Shown: piece after piece, positions 32,013 through 44,756 of the stretch
Layout: every line of letters begins with the position of its first letter
Numbering within the stretch: the stretch's first letter is position 1
The notes under the pieces: model-generated
What the model was told of the DNA's origin: nothing
Databases searched by the model: none
Seen by the model: the letters and a program-made list of their open reading frames with translations, nothing else
NCBI RefSeq assembly: GCF_019703515.2
Contig: NC_059368.1
Span: 33,229,891-33,293,890, forward strand
Source: Myxocyprinus asiaticus
Lineage: Eukaryota; Chordata; Actinopteri; Cypriniformes; Catostomidae
Direction of reading: 5' to 3'
DNA: 64,000 bases
Program-made: the position numbers and the translations under genes

Positions 32013-34023
32013 ATATACCAGAGTCACTATTAACTTTAAACCCAGAGAAGACTTTTCTCTTATTGTGTTTCATTAAAGAAATTCATACGGGTTTGGATGC
32101 ATAAGGATGGGTAAATAATTACACAATATTTGGGTAAATGATTTCTTTAAACATAAAAATAAGCATTATGAGTAGTAAAAAAAATAAAATAAAAAAAAAA
32201 ACTGCTCTGTTGCAGTGCAGTTTACATTAAGCAGTATTTATGATTCTGTGCTTGGATGTTCTGGTAATCCACATTGGCATTCAGTGTAGGATTCAAATGT
32301 CTTCCAACGTGATGTTTAATAATGGTTAATTGGTACATCTTCTTGAATAAATGTTTGTCTAATGAGTTTAGAAAAACTCACCATATTTTCTCAAGGCCAT
32401 ACAGCTGGAGAGTCTCCTAAACTATCTGTTGAGTGGAATTCTCAGTTAGCATTAGATATTCCTTTGGGAATGACATGTCAAAGGGTATAGCATGTTTCGC
32501 CCCAAAGGAAAATCAGCGGCTGTAACACAAGTATGCCCTCTGGGCCACAAGCCATCTAACAGGACAGATGCTGGATATAAATGCTCACTAGAATTAAATC
32601 TGACAAACAGGTAAGGACTGCAGGGACTTAAGGCTAAAAAGTAAATTTCACCACATAAGTGAAGAACAACAGCATGAATCACTGTGATACAGATGGCATC
32701 TCTTTCAGGAATCCCTAAGGAAGACAATCTAGCCTCTTTTTGTTCTTTATAATGTGACAGAACATCATTCCAAAAAATGCATTTTGACAGTTGCACTTTT
32801 GTTTAAAAATATCATATACAGTAGGATGGACCGGGGCTAGTTGTACCATTTTTTACTTTCTACTCAAAATATTCTACGAATATTTCTCAGGGAAGGTTTA
32901 TTCTTGAAAGTTAACTCCTGTGTAGACACATACTTTAAAGTATTGGCAATTACAAAACAGCTTACGTTTTCACTATTATTTGCCACAAAAAAAAAATAAA
33001 ATAAAAAATAATACATTTCATTGACTTTGTGTTGTTATACAATATTGGGTAAGTTGTCACAATGGAACCTGCCAATAAACAGCCTATTATAGGCAAATTT
33101 CAAAAAGTGAAACAATAAAACGCAAAACAATTCATGATAAAACAAAATGTAAAAAGGTAGCACACAAAATATCAAACCATTAATTTGGCCACCAAATATT
33201 GTGATTAATAAATTGTAGAAATGTATAACATTTTAAACACATTTGACAGCTTGTCCAACCTGACATTTATGAAAATTACTCAGAACACAGTTCAGCTTAG
33301 CTTTAAATATACAGTAATTATATAGCCGACTCTTTAGTTAACCACTGATAGTCACTTGTTTACTCAACAGCTACTTTTAAAAAATATGATGAAAAATGTA
33401 CTTCAGTTTGGATGACAGAAATTACACAACATTTAAGAGGGATTTGAAGTATGATGTTTGAAACAAACATACAAAACCACTGCAGGAGAAAAAAACACAA
33501 GTGTTATTTAACTTTTAAGTCAACAGTATACCTCAAATCAAACAATTGATTGCATGCAAAAAGTCTGCGGTCATCCTCACAGAAAAACATACCCAAAGTA
33601 TCTGGCATGAAATGGATAACTGCTTGTTTGTTCGGGTCTGTGGGTAATTATATTTACAATGATCTCTGCTGTGTACTGGTGGGACCAATCAGCATATGGA
33701 GAGATTGAATACAGAGGCACTGTTATGACAAATTATGGTTCTCATACACCAGCTGGAGGAAAGCCCCTGTCTTGAAAGATACATGTAAAATGCTCCTTGT
33801 GTACCAAAATCTTTCCTTACTGATCACTGCCTTTTCACACCTGTCGTGTTTTGTATAAGTTTGGGTAGTCATTTTGAGAGTGTCATGCTGGTTGGAATCG
33901 AAACACAAGAACAATACACTTAAGATTTACTTCAAAAAAGTTCTGAGCTGAAATGTCCACTGAGTGGCACTAAAAGTTAGTTAAAATTTTCTTCCGAACA
34001 GATGAAATTTATTACATAACTTT
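32013..34023. other. No gene recognised
   Basis: AT-rich; A-rich runs near 32178-32200 and 32989-33010. Open frames on both strands are short and without motifs. May be unique host sequence. Confidence 0.4.
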
Positions 34024-34170
34024 AAAGGGATAGTTCACCCAAAATGAAAATTCTCTCATCATTTACTCAACATCATGCCATCCCAGATGTGTGACTGTCT
34101 TTCTTTAACAGAACACAAACAAAGATTTTTAAAAGAATGTCTCAGCTCTGTAGGTCCATACAATGCAAGT
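34024..34170 (+). repeat. Short dispersed fish repeat, outer part, copy 1
   Basis: AAAGGGATAGTTCACCCAAAATGAAAATT... through TCTCAGCTCTGTAGGTCCAT. An inverted copy lies at 39270-39400 and fragments at 40486-40576 and 50226-50340. I take this to be the terminal part of a non-autonomous DNA transposon common in cyprinid-type genomes (recollection, not searched). Confidence 0.7.
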
Positions 34171-34792
34171 GAATGGTGATCAGACATTTGTAGCTCCAAA
34201 AATCACATAAAGGAAACACAGAAGTAATCAATAAGACTCCAGTTGTTAAATCTATATCTTCTGAAGCGATATAATACGTATGGGTGAGAAACAGATCAAA
34301 ATTTATGTCATTTTTTACTCTAAATCTCAACTTTCACTTTTACATCTGAAAGTCACACGTGGTGCCTGTTTAGGATATGCCCTAAGCTGAATACCTGATT
34401 CGGAAAGGCATGAATAATGACTTCAAAATGAATAATGGATTCATCTGAATAATATAAAAAGTATTCGTATGACTGATTATCCAAGAAGCATAAGGATAAA
34501 GCAACATTTTAAATAAACATATCCAAAATTACAATGAATTTATGAATCTGTGCGCCAATATTTCTAAAGTTTAAACCTTATTCTTTTTCAAAACAAATGG
34601 GCACTGTCTCGACATTGTTTGCGGTCTCTGCTTATTGTGCACGTCTGGAGCTTGTCAAGTGTAACATTAACTAAGATCAAGGCCGTAACCATGTCTTGAA
34701 CACTGGGAGGGACCAAACCATTTTGGGGGTGGGGGCATCACAGGTTTTGAGGTCACAAATATAATGGTCATCTTTGGTCCTTTAATATATTT

Positions 34793-36472
34793 GTCAGGGT
34801 TGTATGTGTTTTGTTCCATGCCATGTTTGTTCCTGTCATGTGATCTTGTCATGTGGTCCCCTGGGCATGTGATTTCATGTTTCCCTCCATGTTCATATGT
34901 CTTGTTTTCATTGGTTTATTGTCTTGTTAGCTTGTTATCAGTTCTGTTTTGTCATTGGTTATCATTGTCATGTTTCTCCCTTGTCCATGTATTTAAGCCT
35001 AATGTTTGCCATTGTCCATTGTCGGGTATTGTGTGTTGTAATTAGAACCCAAAAGATATGGGATTTTTGAGACCGATACCGATTTTAGAGGGGTAAAATT
35101 CACAGATTACCGATATGGTGGCCGATATAGTTAATTTTTGAGCTGATCTTTTCTATGTGGATTGTGCACTGATTTTGCACCGATATGACTATGCAAAGGT
35201 ACTCAGAAGGCTGCTTTCTTAAACAAATATTTTTAACAAAGAATATTTGACATTATTATTATACATTGTCAACAAATTCTAGAAATGAACACTGAGAAAA
35301 TAAAGAATAAATAAAAATACAATAAATAGCTTAAAAAACAGCACTGTATATTCAGTATCAGTCGGTTGCTGACCATTAAAATAAAGAATAAATCCAAATA
35401 AAATAAATAGCTAAATAAACATCAGTATTACTGTTTAGTATCAGTCAAATGCTGACTATATTAAAACTGCCGAGTCAAGATAAACAGCGGCAGCGGTGTT
35501 ACACCGTATTCTGCTATACAGGTTCAGGGGAAACTTTCAATGGTGGAAAATCAGACTTTTAAATATTACATATTATAAATGCAATGACTGGAATTGTTCA
35601 GTTGAAGGGGGTACCAAACTGTGAATCCTGAACAAAACAGTTTGGTGAATACATGTTTACACATTAGCTTCTACTCAGCTGACAACAATGAAAGTAGCTA
35701 CGTGGTTTGCTAGTTAGCTATAAGCTCATTGTCATGGAGAGTAAAAGATGAACCAGCATTGCATCTCACCAACTAGGAAACAACATAGTGTGAAATCAAC
35801 ACTCAACAGACACAATCCACCACCGCACCGTTGTCTTCTGAGCTGCAAAAATATGCTCTGATGTTTACCTTTCAATCTGCTACATTACTTACTGCACTGA
35901 CAAACTATTGCTGGCTAACAGCAAACAGACATGAGTAACATGTTTGTCAGGGCCAGGGTTAACGTTATATTAGTTATATTGAAAAGGGAAAATGATGGGG
36001 TCATTTTTTAATAACTTTCCAGTATGTATTTCACAAACTAGTTAGCAGCTTACCGAGAAGAGATCACTCAACTCAGCACCGCCTAACTCCGCCCTGTCTG
36101 CAGAGCCACCGTCAGCCCAGAGTCAGCTCTGTAAACAATGGAGTCGGAGCACGCTCTGCTGGACAAACTATGTCATGACACCAATTCTAAAGAATTGTTT
36201 TCTGCATTATATGTTCTGAAAAAAAGTTTTCATATCTGCGCATATCAGTAAAATATACGCCGATACCGATATATCGGTGAAAGGCTAATATCGGCCGACC
36301 GATATATCGGTCAGGCACTAGTTGTAATGTTGTTTGGAATTCAAGTCAAATCATGTTATGTCAAGTCAAGTTATGTCAAGTCTAGTTTAGTTCATGTTTT
36401 GTAGTCACGTTTTTGGTTTTCATGCTTCTAGTAATAAACTGCACTTGGGTTCTACACTTCAGCCCATCGTTA
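34793..36472 (+). mobile_element. Solo-LTR-like unit interrupted by a hAT element
   Basis: Starts TGTCAGGGTTGTATGTG and ends CCCATCGTTACA. Without the inserted hAT (35043-36320 plus one target duplication) it is about 390 bp. Contains TATTTAAGCC (34990) and AATAAA (36433), spaced as in an LTR. Flanks ATATT / ATAGT are near-matching 5-mers. Could equally be a fragment of a longer element; no internal genes nearby. Confidence 0.6.
35043..36320. mobile_element. Non-autonomous hAT element with 8-bp target duplication
   Basis: GTTGTAAT occurs at 35035-35042 and 36321-36328. The element starts TAGAACCC and ends GGCACTA. Both ends are rich in CCGATA motifs; the right end contains CCGATATATCGG palindromes (about 36266-36310). 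1278 bp, no transposase found on either strand. Confidence 0.85.
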
Positions 36473-37135
36473 CAATAGTGAAGGCACTGAATGCAACAAT
36501 TGTCTGAATAAAGTCTTGAAATGCAATAAAGTCTCAAAATTTTATAATTTTTGGTTTTAAAAGATACATGTATTTTTAAAGTTCACAGAGTACAAGACAA
36601 AGACTGTGTCTGCATTGCTAGCAATTTGCCTGTTTCAGTCATTTTTTCTTTCTTTTTTGTGCTGTCCCAAAAAAGATTAATATAATTTGACTTTCTTTTC
36701 ATCACTGATGTATCTGTAAAATTACGACTGTGTCAGCTGACTAGCTAAAATAAAATACACAAATTATCTCAAGTTGTCCCTTTGTTTTTTTCTCCCAGTA
36801 GAATCTTAGCATAATATTTTTTTCAAGAATCCTAACGCTGCTCTTTTCCATACAAAATCAGTTTATATCGACCACTGCTGTCAAGGTCCAAAGAGAAAAA
36901 ATGATTCTTTTAACTGGTGGCTCATTTTTTGAGCACAAACCTGACAAGACACACTCAAAATAAAATGGTCTCTTTTAAAAGAAGACTCTTAGGAGATGCT
37001 GTACAAAATTCCCATTTAGCATTTTAAACTTGAGTCACGCCTTCTTTGATTTCATTAGCTATCTCATATGGCATTGACGAGCGATGTTAGACTACTGAGC
37101 ATGGTAAAAATGAAACTTTTTTAAACCATTATGTT
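36473..37135. other. No gene recognised
   Basis: AT-rich, no motif-bearing frames or recognised repeats. Confidence 0.4.
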
Positions 37136-37215
37136 TGACGTTGTCTACCACCCCTGGAGTCGCAAGTTCGAATCCAGGGTGTGCTGAGTGACTCCAGCCA
37201 GGTCCAGTGAGAGTG
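37136..37215 (+). mobile_element. tRNA-derived SINE fragment
   Basis: ACCACCCCTGGAGTCGCAAG then GTTCGAATCC, an RNA polymerase III B box, and CTGAGTGACTCCAGCCAGGTCC. Matches the head of a tRNA-derived SINE I know from cyprinids. Only about 80 bp remain. Confidence 0.55.
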
Positions 37216-37639
37216 AATAGTGACTGTGACTAACATTCTGCCAAAAATCTAATTTTGTGTTGCTCAGAAGAGATAAATTCATACAGGCTTGAGGGTGAGT
37301 AATGATTTACCATCTTTCTGAACTGTGTTCTTAATCCCTATCAGGTGAAATGATGATTATGGAGGCTTTTCTTTTTTTTCTTTCTAATGTCCTTTCTTTT
37401 GTTTTTGTCTCCGGACAAAAACTTTTTACTCAGAAAAGTGAATGACCAAATGTCCGAAGGACAAGCACACAACAATGCTTAATATCGAGCCCTGAATGTA
37501 ATTATCTGGTTAAAACTTCATTCCAAAAATAAAGTCTTAACTGCTCAATAGAGTACCCTATTCATCTATTAGGAATATTCCTCCTTATGTAAAATGAAGA
37601 AACTGAAACATCCTCCGTCTTCTGCAATAAACTGAATGG

Positions 37640-38572
37640 CATCTATGCTAATTTTATTTTATTTGTTTCCCTGTCTCAACCTCGGGACTCCTATCCTGAG
37701 GTCACCAGAACCGGCTGGATCCAGCTCCATTCCTGATTCGTGTTGGACTCCACTGCTACATGTCGCTGTGTGATGACGACAAATAGCAGCCGGTGCCAGC
37801 CAAACATCACTTCAGTCTATTACGATGGACTTCAGAGGATGAACTGATGCCAACTCCAACCATAAAACATGGGATACTTCATATGCCAATGCCTGAACCT
37901 TGGACTTAGAATAGATCTCACCGAACTTACCGGCCAGGTTGAACTGCGATGCACCTAACTGGTCTCTTCCTGCATCACCTCGGTCTAATGATGGACTACC
38001 CTCTTGAAATGGAATACATAGACTATCAATTAATTGCCAACAAAACCCTTCATCAGCCCACTAACAAGGACAGTGCATCTATGTGAACTTCTGCAGTTAA
38101 TCCAGGATGGACTTCAAAGACATTAGTCATTAATCTTACAGTTCATACAAAATCTTTGTTTAAACACTGACCCTTAACACTTACTTAGTTTAATCATTTT
38201 AAACCATGACTTGCACTATACATAAGTAATATTTGCATTATATTCATGATGTTAGCCAGAGGGGAACTGGCCCCCACAGTGAGTCTGGTTTCTCCCAAGG
38301 TTATTTTTCTCCATTAACCAACATCTTATGGAGTTTTGTGTTCCTTGCCACAGTCGCCTTCGGCTTGCTCACTGGGGTTATAAATACAATTATTATTTAA
38401 GTACTTATTTTTAAACACAATTCACAATCATATTTTATCAAACTACACAATGATGACTAAGACATTATAGATATTACAGTTTTATCTTCTGTTAATGCCT
38501 GATCTTCTGTAAAGCTGCTTTGAAACGATGTGTGTTGTGAAAGGCGCTATACAAATAAAAATGACTTGACTT
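37640..38572 (+). mobile_element. Probable LINE 3' end
   Basis: GC-balanced block ending GTAAAGCTGCTTTGAAACGATG and GTGAAAGGCGCTATACAAATAAAAATGACTTGAC. A terminal GCGCTATA-AATAAA hairpin tail followed by a short simple repeat is typical of L2/CR1-type LINE tails in fish. No RT domain recognised, so it is a 5'-truncated or non-coding 3' region. Confidence 0.5.
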
Positions 38573-38609
38573 CTTCTTCTACTTTTAAACTGTGCTAAAT
38601 TTGAAAATG

Positions 38610-38668
38610 TTAAGTGCTCCTGAACTCTGGAAAGGTGCTATATAAATTGAACATGATTATTATTAGCC

Positions 38669-38708
<40 letters not shown>

Positions 38709-38709
38709 T
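38610..38709 (+). repeat. Second LINE/SINE tail with (ATT)n
   Basis: GAACTCTGGAAAGGTGCTATATAAATTGAACATG followed by (ATT)n at about 38670-38709. The tail resembles the one ending at 38572. Confidence 0.5.
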
Positions 38710-39269
38710 AACTAAATAATGGTGTCCTATCATAAAAATTATTGATTGACTTATGAGACTTTCACCTGTTTGTAGGCTATATTGATTTTATTTTAATTTC
38801 TTTTAATGTTTGAATTTGTATTTCTTATTCACCGCAAAATGTGTGCTTGACATTTCACATTTTGCGTGACACCTCCTGCCTCCAGAATATTGTTGTTAAA
38901 CATGCACAGACAAAAGAAAATTCTGTTTCATGCAGATATTAATCTCAGAAATACCAGGAGAAACCACAGTTAACAACATATTCCACAGTTAATGTAGCCA
39001 ACAAATGTAGCTTCATCTGATAAAAAAATAAAAAATAAAAAATAAAATAAAAAATATTTGTTTAAATAATAACTGTATAATGATAATAATAATAATAATT
39101 ATTAGGCTATTATTAAAAACTATAAATGTGAGAGTAACTTTTAAAAATGGGCATTTAATTTAGTTTTGACGTACTTCCAGTTTAAGCCTCATTCACACCC
39201 GGTTCTATCCGGATACAAATACAAAGACAGATACAAATACAGATAATAGCTTTGCTGCACACCCCTAGT
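38710..39269. other. No gene recognised
   Basis: AT-rich with A-rich and (AAT)n runs near 39022-39060 and 39083-39102. Confidence 0.4.
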
Positions 39270-39400
39270 ACCTGTCTACACAGCTGAGATATTTTTCTAA
39301 AAATCTTTGTGTTCTGCTGAAGAAAGAAAGTCATACACATCAAGGATGGTATGAGGGTGAGTAAATGATGAAAGAATTTTCATTTTTGGGTATCCCTTTA
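39270..39400 (-). repeat. Short dispersed fish repeat, copy 2 (inverted)
   Basis: Reverse complement of the unit at 34024-34170: AAAGGGATACCCAAAAATGAAAATTCTTTCATC... through ATATCTCAGCTGTGTAGACAGG. Either a separate copy or the other end of the same heavily invaded element. Confidence 0.65.
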
Positions 39401-40722
39401 ATGCTGTAGGGAGTTTTAAATCCATAAAACCAACGTCTCAACCCTAAATACTAAACCTATTCGATAGTGTCATAATAAGTCAATGTGACATAAAAATCAC
39501 AATTGTTGATTTTCAATTATGTCATTTTGTGTTGCTTCTGTGACACATTTGGCTTACATATTGACTCCCGTGCTCTTCAGGACTGCATCAGAAACAGATG
39601 CCGAAGTCTGCTTTTGGGGTCCACATGATGAAGTGTGGGACTCTTGCACAAGCAGCAGTATTTGATGCCTTTGGAGTGAGAACTTGCTGCAATTAAATTC
39701 ATTGTTGTTTGAGAACCTCTGATGTTCATTTAAGTTCAGGAAAATGCTGTGATAAACAAGCCATGTGAAAAATCATTTTGCAAATGGGACCAGATAACCA
39801 GATGACCATTAAAAACAGCCCAGGTCCATTTCTCCTTGTATGATATTCTCTGGAAGAAAAATGCTGCATGGTGGCTGGCTAAGTGAAGAAAATTATTCGC
39901 AAGTAAATTCCCTATAAAGCCATTAATATATTAGAATAGATCCATACCAATACATCTATGTAGCCTAATTTTTGGATTGATAGCGTAAAATTCACGTGTC
40001 ACGTGTCACGTGGAGGAAGAGTCAGGAAGCTCGTCATTGTTTACAAGAGAAACTTGTGCCGTTCACAAACCAAAACAGTCCAAAACAATTTCAAAACAAT
40101 ATAAAATAAAAATACAAATCCTTTCCAAATAATAATAATAATAATAATAAAAAAAGATGTAATCAAGGACGCACTTCCTGATTCCTTCTCCATGTGACGC
40201 GTGACCTTACCAACGAGCTTACATTATCCCTCTCGTGAGCGCACGTCACAGAGATGTACGGAAGCGAACATTTGTAGTTAAAAAGTATATAAGTATTGTT
40301 TTGTTTCTAAAAATAATCAATCGCTTGTATTCAGAAGAACTTTATTTGTTGACTGGAGTCGTGTGGATTATTTTGATGCACCCTAAATATGCATTTTGTA
40401 CCGTCAAATAATGGAGTACATTCATTTGCATTGTTTAGAGGAGGAGGCCTGAAATGAAATCCTCAAAGTCTTAAATTCTGTTTTGATGAAGAAAGAAACT
40501 CAGATGCATCTTGGATGGGCTGAGGGTGAGTAAATTATCAGCAAAATTTCATTTTTGGGTGAACTATTCCTTTAAGTGACAAACATAGTAATGCATTCCC
40601 AGTGAATAAGGTATCATTGTGTCCATCCTTAGGAGTTTTCTTATTTGTCATTCTTACAGAGAAACTTAATAAATAATATTCTGTAGCTTCATCTGGACTT
40701 GATGATAAAATACAATTAAACA
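39401..40722. other. No gene recognised; repeat fragments
   Basis: Contains three tandem CACGTGT units near 39992-40012, (AAT)n near 40127-40150, and a fragment of the dispersed repeat (GGATGGGCTGAGGGTGAGTAAA...GGTGAACTATTCCTTTAA) at 40486-40576. No coding sequence recognised. Confidence 0.4.
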
Positions 40723-41000
40723 TCATGGTTCCTTGTGTAACCTCCATTCCCTGATGGAGGGAACGAGACGTTGTGTCGATGTAGTGACACTAGGGTCACT
40801 GTTGGGAGCCCGAGACACCTCTGTTCTTTGATAAAAGGCCAATGAAAATTGGCGAGTGGTATTTGCATGCCACTCCCCCGGACATACGTGTATAAAAGGA
40901 GCTGGTATGCAACCACTCATTCAGGTTTTATGCTGAGGAGCCGATATAAGGTCCGGCCATTTCAGCGGGTAGTTCAGCATTGTGGCAGGAGGGACACAAC

Positions 41001-41101
41001 TTCTCGTTCCCTCCATCAGGGAACAGAGGTTACACAAGTAACCATGACGTTCCCTATCTGTCACTCACTCGACGTTGTGTCGATATAGTGACACTAGGGG
41101 T
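41001..41101 (-). repeat. Internal complementary region, DIRS-B
   Basis: Reads on the plus strand CTCGTTCCCTCCATCAGGGAAC...GGTTACACAAGTAACCATGACGTTCCCTATCTGTCAC, that is, the right end of the element joined to its left end. Equivalent to 30967-31071 in copy A. Confidence 0.9.
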
Positions 41102-41819
41102 CCCTACACGAAAGGCCACAATTGGCTGAACTGTGTTACGTGAACTGGCGGTGTGTGGTGGGCAGACTAATGTGTGCCTCATAGCCAGCACACCAGGTCG
41201 ACACATAACCTCCCCCAACATAGTTATGAGTGTCGAATGGCCCTTTTTGGGGACAAGTCGACTACCCAAGAGATAGAGACAGGCTTAACCCAGTCTTGGC
41301 CTCTTTTCCCCTTCTCTTTTTTCCACGTCTAGTCGGGGGGTGTCGCTCCCAAGGGGAAGACACAGCGGAGACCACACCTCGCCCAAAGAGAGGGGGGGAT
41401 ATTTAAGTGGAAGGATACATCACATGGTCTTTCCAACCATGTGGAGAGTCTTCAAGGTAGATCCTGCCCAATGGGGGAGGAGTTACTACAAACATGGAGA
41501 CTGGGGCAGAGGGGCTCTGCCCATGGAAGACGCAGGTTGCCAACAGGGAACCGAATTAGCGGAATATATATATATCGCATGGGGTTAGCCTTACAGGGAA
41601 CTGCCACATGTGGAGCACCTACCCCAGAACAGGACTCTTAGCAAGTGTACTGGGCCGGCAGCGAATCTCTCCGAAAACTCGACTGCCACAGGGCTCGGAG
41701 GAAGTCAACCAGGGAACAAACTTGTGACCACTACTGGGAATTAATGGTGCACGTCTTCAGCTCAAAAGGAGGTGGAAGGCGCTATGTGCAAGCGATACAC
41801 CCGGCCGGATATCCTGGGC

Positions 41820-42805
41820 TTATCCACTTGTGTTGCGTGCCACTACCTGGGACGAAACCTGTTCCACCCGGAGGTTGTAGAACCTTGCAAAGGTGTTGGG
41901 TGTTGCCCAGCCCGCTGCTCTGCAAATGTCTGTTAGAGAGGCACCCCTGGCCAGGGCCCAGGAAGCCGCTACGCCCCTGGTAGAATGGGCTCATAGCCCT
42001 ACCGGGGGTGGCATGTCCTGGGCGTGATATGCCATAGTTATGGCGTCAATGAGCCAGTGGGCGATCCTCTGCTTGGAGACAGCGCTTCCTTTCCGCTGTG
42101 CACCAAAGCAGACAAAGAGCTGCTCAAAGATTCTAAAGCTCTGCGTGCGATCCAAATAGATGCGTAAAGCATGCACCGGACACAGCAACGACAGGGCTGG
42201 GTCTGCCTCCTCCTGGGGCAGTGCTTGCAGGTTCACCACCTGGTCCCTAAAAGGGGTGGTGGGAACCTTGGCCACATAGCCCGATCGGGGTCTCAGGATC
42301 ATGTGAGAGTAACCCGGACCGAACTCCAGGCACATTTCATTGACAGAGAACGCTTGCAGGTCTCCTACCATCTTGATGGAAGTGAGCGCAGTCAGGAGGG
42401 CAGTCTTCAAGGAGAGTGCCTTAAGCTCAGCTGACTGCAAAGGCTCAAAAGGGGCTTTCTGTAGACCCTGAAGAACTTCAGAGAGGTTCCATGAGAGAAC
42501 GAGGCACGGTCTGGAGGGATTTAGCCTCCTGGCGCCTCTTAGGAACCTGATGATCAGGTCGTGCTTCCCTAAGGACTTACCATCGACTGCGTCGTGGTGT
42601 GCTGCTATGGCGGCAACGTACACCTTCAAGGTGGAAGGGGACAGCCTCGCTTCCAACCTCTCCTGCAGGAAGGAAAGCACTAATCCGATTGCACATCTCT
42701 GGGGGTCTTCCCGTCGGGAAGAACACCACTTAGCGAACAGACGGTACTTAAAGGCATGCAGGCACCTCATTGAGGGGGCCCTAGCCCGAGTGATCGTGTC
42801 TACCA
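41820..42805 (-). pseudogene. DIRS-B tyrosine recombinase
   Basis: Open from about 42805 down to a TGA near 41990. Core-binding motifs RLFAKWCSSRREDPQ and PSTLKVYVAAIAAHHDAVDG; catalytic half ALTSIKMVGDLQAFSV (about 42352-42400), where A and C have KRVGDL, so the first catalytic Arg is Met (ATG for AGG). Then KGSAVSKQRIAHWLIDA, the stop (TGA where A and C have CGA), AHSTRGVAASWALARG with His-x-x-Arg, and GWATPNTFARFYN with the Tyr. Final TAA at 41820-41822. Confidence 0.85.
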
Positions 42806-43879
42806 CCGTCCCGTCCAGGGGCCAGACATGGAGATTCCAGTGGTCTTGTCGCGGGTGCCAGAGGGTGCCCCGTCCCTGAGAAAGAAGGTCCTTCCTCAGG
42901 GGAATTTGCCATGGGGGAGCTGTGCAAGTAGACAAGTAGGCACACTGGGGGAAATGCATATTTGCATAGGCCAGGGGGCCAGCTGTGTGCCAGCGCGTCT
43001 ATGCCGAGGGAAGCCTCGGTGAGGGCGTACCAGAGCGGACAGTGGGAGGATTCTTGGGAGGCGAACAGGTCCACCTGTGCCCGTCCAAATCGACTCCAAA
43101 TCAGCTGGACCACCTGAGGGTGGAGTCTCCACTCTCCCCTGAGGGTATCCTGCAGACTCCACCTGAGGGTGGAGTCTCCACTCTCCCCTGAGGGTATCCT
43201 GCCATGACAGCGTGTCCGCTGTAGTGTTGAGGTTGCCCGGGATGTGAGTGGCTCACAGTGACTTGAAGTGCTGCTGACTCCAGAGGAGGAGACATCGGGT
43301 GAGTTGTGACATACAACGGGAGCGCAGACCGCCTTGGCAGTTGACATTTGCGACTGTTGCCGTGTTGTCTGTCTGAACTAACAAGTGCTTGCCCTGGATC
43401 AATGGCCGGAACCTCCGCAGGGCGAGCAGAATCGCCAACAACTCGAGGCAGTTGATGTGCCGATGCAGTCGCGGACCCATCCAGAGACCAGCGGCTGCAT
43501 GCCCATTGCAAACAGCACCCCAGCCCATTTTGGAGGCATCTGTCGTGACCACGACGCGCCTGGAGACCAGTTCTAGAAGAACACCTGCCTGTAGAAACGA
43601 GAGGTCGGTCCAAGGGCTGAAAAGATGGTGACAGACCGGCGTGATGACCACGCAATGTGTCCCGTGGCACCATGCCCATTTCGGGACTCGAGTCTGTAGC
43701 CAGTGCTGAAGCGGCCTCATATGCATCAACCCAAGTGGGGTGGCCACCGCCGAGGATGCCATATGCCCCAGGAGCCTCTGAAAAAGTTTCAGTGGAACCG
43801 CTGCTTTCTGTTTGAACACCTTCAAACAGGCCAGCACCGACTGGGCGTCCTCGTTCGTAAGAGTCCAACTCCAAACCAA
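42806..43879 (-). pseudogene. DIRS-B RNase H and connecting region
   Basis: From 43879 down: AVPLKLFQRLLGHMASSAVA, VVVTTDASKMGWGAVC, HINCLELLAILL, LLVQTDNTATVANVNCQGG, so the catalytic acidic residues are present. A 49-bp tandem duplication (43111-43208) then shifts the frame; the connecting region QVVQLIWSRFGRAQVDLFAS and GIDALAHSWPPG follows. The segment corresponding to 28975-29095 of copy A (LLAQTLCKVREDEE...) is missing near 42925, replaced by a short join. Confidence 0.8.
43111..43208. repeat. 49-bp tandem duplication in DIRS-B
   Basis: CACCTGAGGGTGGAGTCTCC starts at 43111 and again at 43160; the units are identical for most of their length. 49 is not a multiple of three, so it breaks the frame. 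Not present in A or C. Confidence 0.9.
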
Positions 43880-44756
43880 GAAAAGAGATACTCTGAACCG
43901 GGAGGAGCTTGCTCTTTTCCCAGTTGACCCGAAGCCCTAGTCGGCTGAGGTGTGAGAGCACCAGGTCCCTGTGTGTGCACAACATGTCTTGAGAGTGAGC
44001 TAGGTTTAGCCAGTCATCGAGATAGTTGAGAACGCGAATGCCCACCTCCCTTAACGGGCAAGGGCAGCCTCTGCGAACTTCATGAAGACGCGAGGAGACA
44101 GAGACAGGCTGAAAGGGAGGCTGATACACCTGATCCTTGAATGCAAACCTCAGGAAGTGTCTTTGTCGAGGAAGGATAGAGACGTGGAAGAATGCATCCT
44201 TCAGGTCTACCGCCGCAAACCAATATTGATGTCGGACGCTCACCAGAATGCGTTTTTGCGTCAGCATCTTGAACAGGAGTCTGTGTAAGGCCCGGTTCAG
44301 TACTCGCAGGTCCAAGATTGGCCGCAACCCATCGCCTTTTTTCAGTACGATGAAGTAGGGGCTGTAAAACCCCTTCTTCATCTCGGCTGGAGGGACAGTT
44401 TCTATTGCGCCCTTCCGTAGGAGGGTAGCGATCTCTGTGCGCAAGGTAGCAGCATTTTTGCTCTTGACCAAGGTGAAGTGAATACCGCTGAACCTGGGCG
44501 GGTGCCTGGCGAACTGAATTGCGTAGCCGAGTCGGACGGTCCGGATCAGCCATCGCGACGGATTGGAAATTGCGAGCCACGCGTCCAAGTTCCACGCAAG
44601 GGGGACCAAGTGTACAACGTCGTCGGACGTACCGGCAGGTGGGGCCTCGCGGCAGGGTGGAGCTTTAGGTGCCACACCACGTCGTGGCTGTGCTGAGTCT
44701 AGGGACATCGAAGCACTTGCCTGGCTCCTTATGACCACCCCCGGAACAGCCTGGGA
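43880..44756 (-). pseudogene. DIRS-B reverse transcriptase
   Basis: The only copy with an RT core. Reading down: LVPLAWNLDAWLAISNPSRW, MKKGFYSPYFIVLKKGDGLR, PILDLRVLNRALHRL, WFAAVDLKDAFFHVSILPRQ (first catalytic Asp, about 44185-44225), RVLNYLDDWLNLAHSQ (catalytic YLDD, about 44000-44035), then HRDLVLSHLSRLGLRVNWEK and PVQSISFLGLELDS. A deletion of about 20 bp after LELDS relative to copy A shifts the frame at about 43860. No stop within the RT core itself; Gag to RT is otherwise one frame. Confidence 0.85.

Noticed and set aside
31819..32104. Open frames reading Tyr-Ile repeats on both strands (also at 61351-61818)
   Set aside because: They are translations of (TA)n microsatellites, not genes.
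34764..35045. 93-codon hydrophobic Cys-rich frame
   Set aside because: Lies across the T/G-rich LTR-like unit; hydrophobicity follows from base composition.
37140..37200. tRNA gene
   Set aside because: A B box is present but no cloverleaf, anticodon arm or A box in order; better explained as a SINE fragment.
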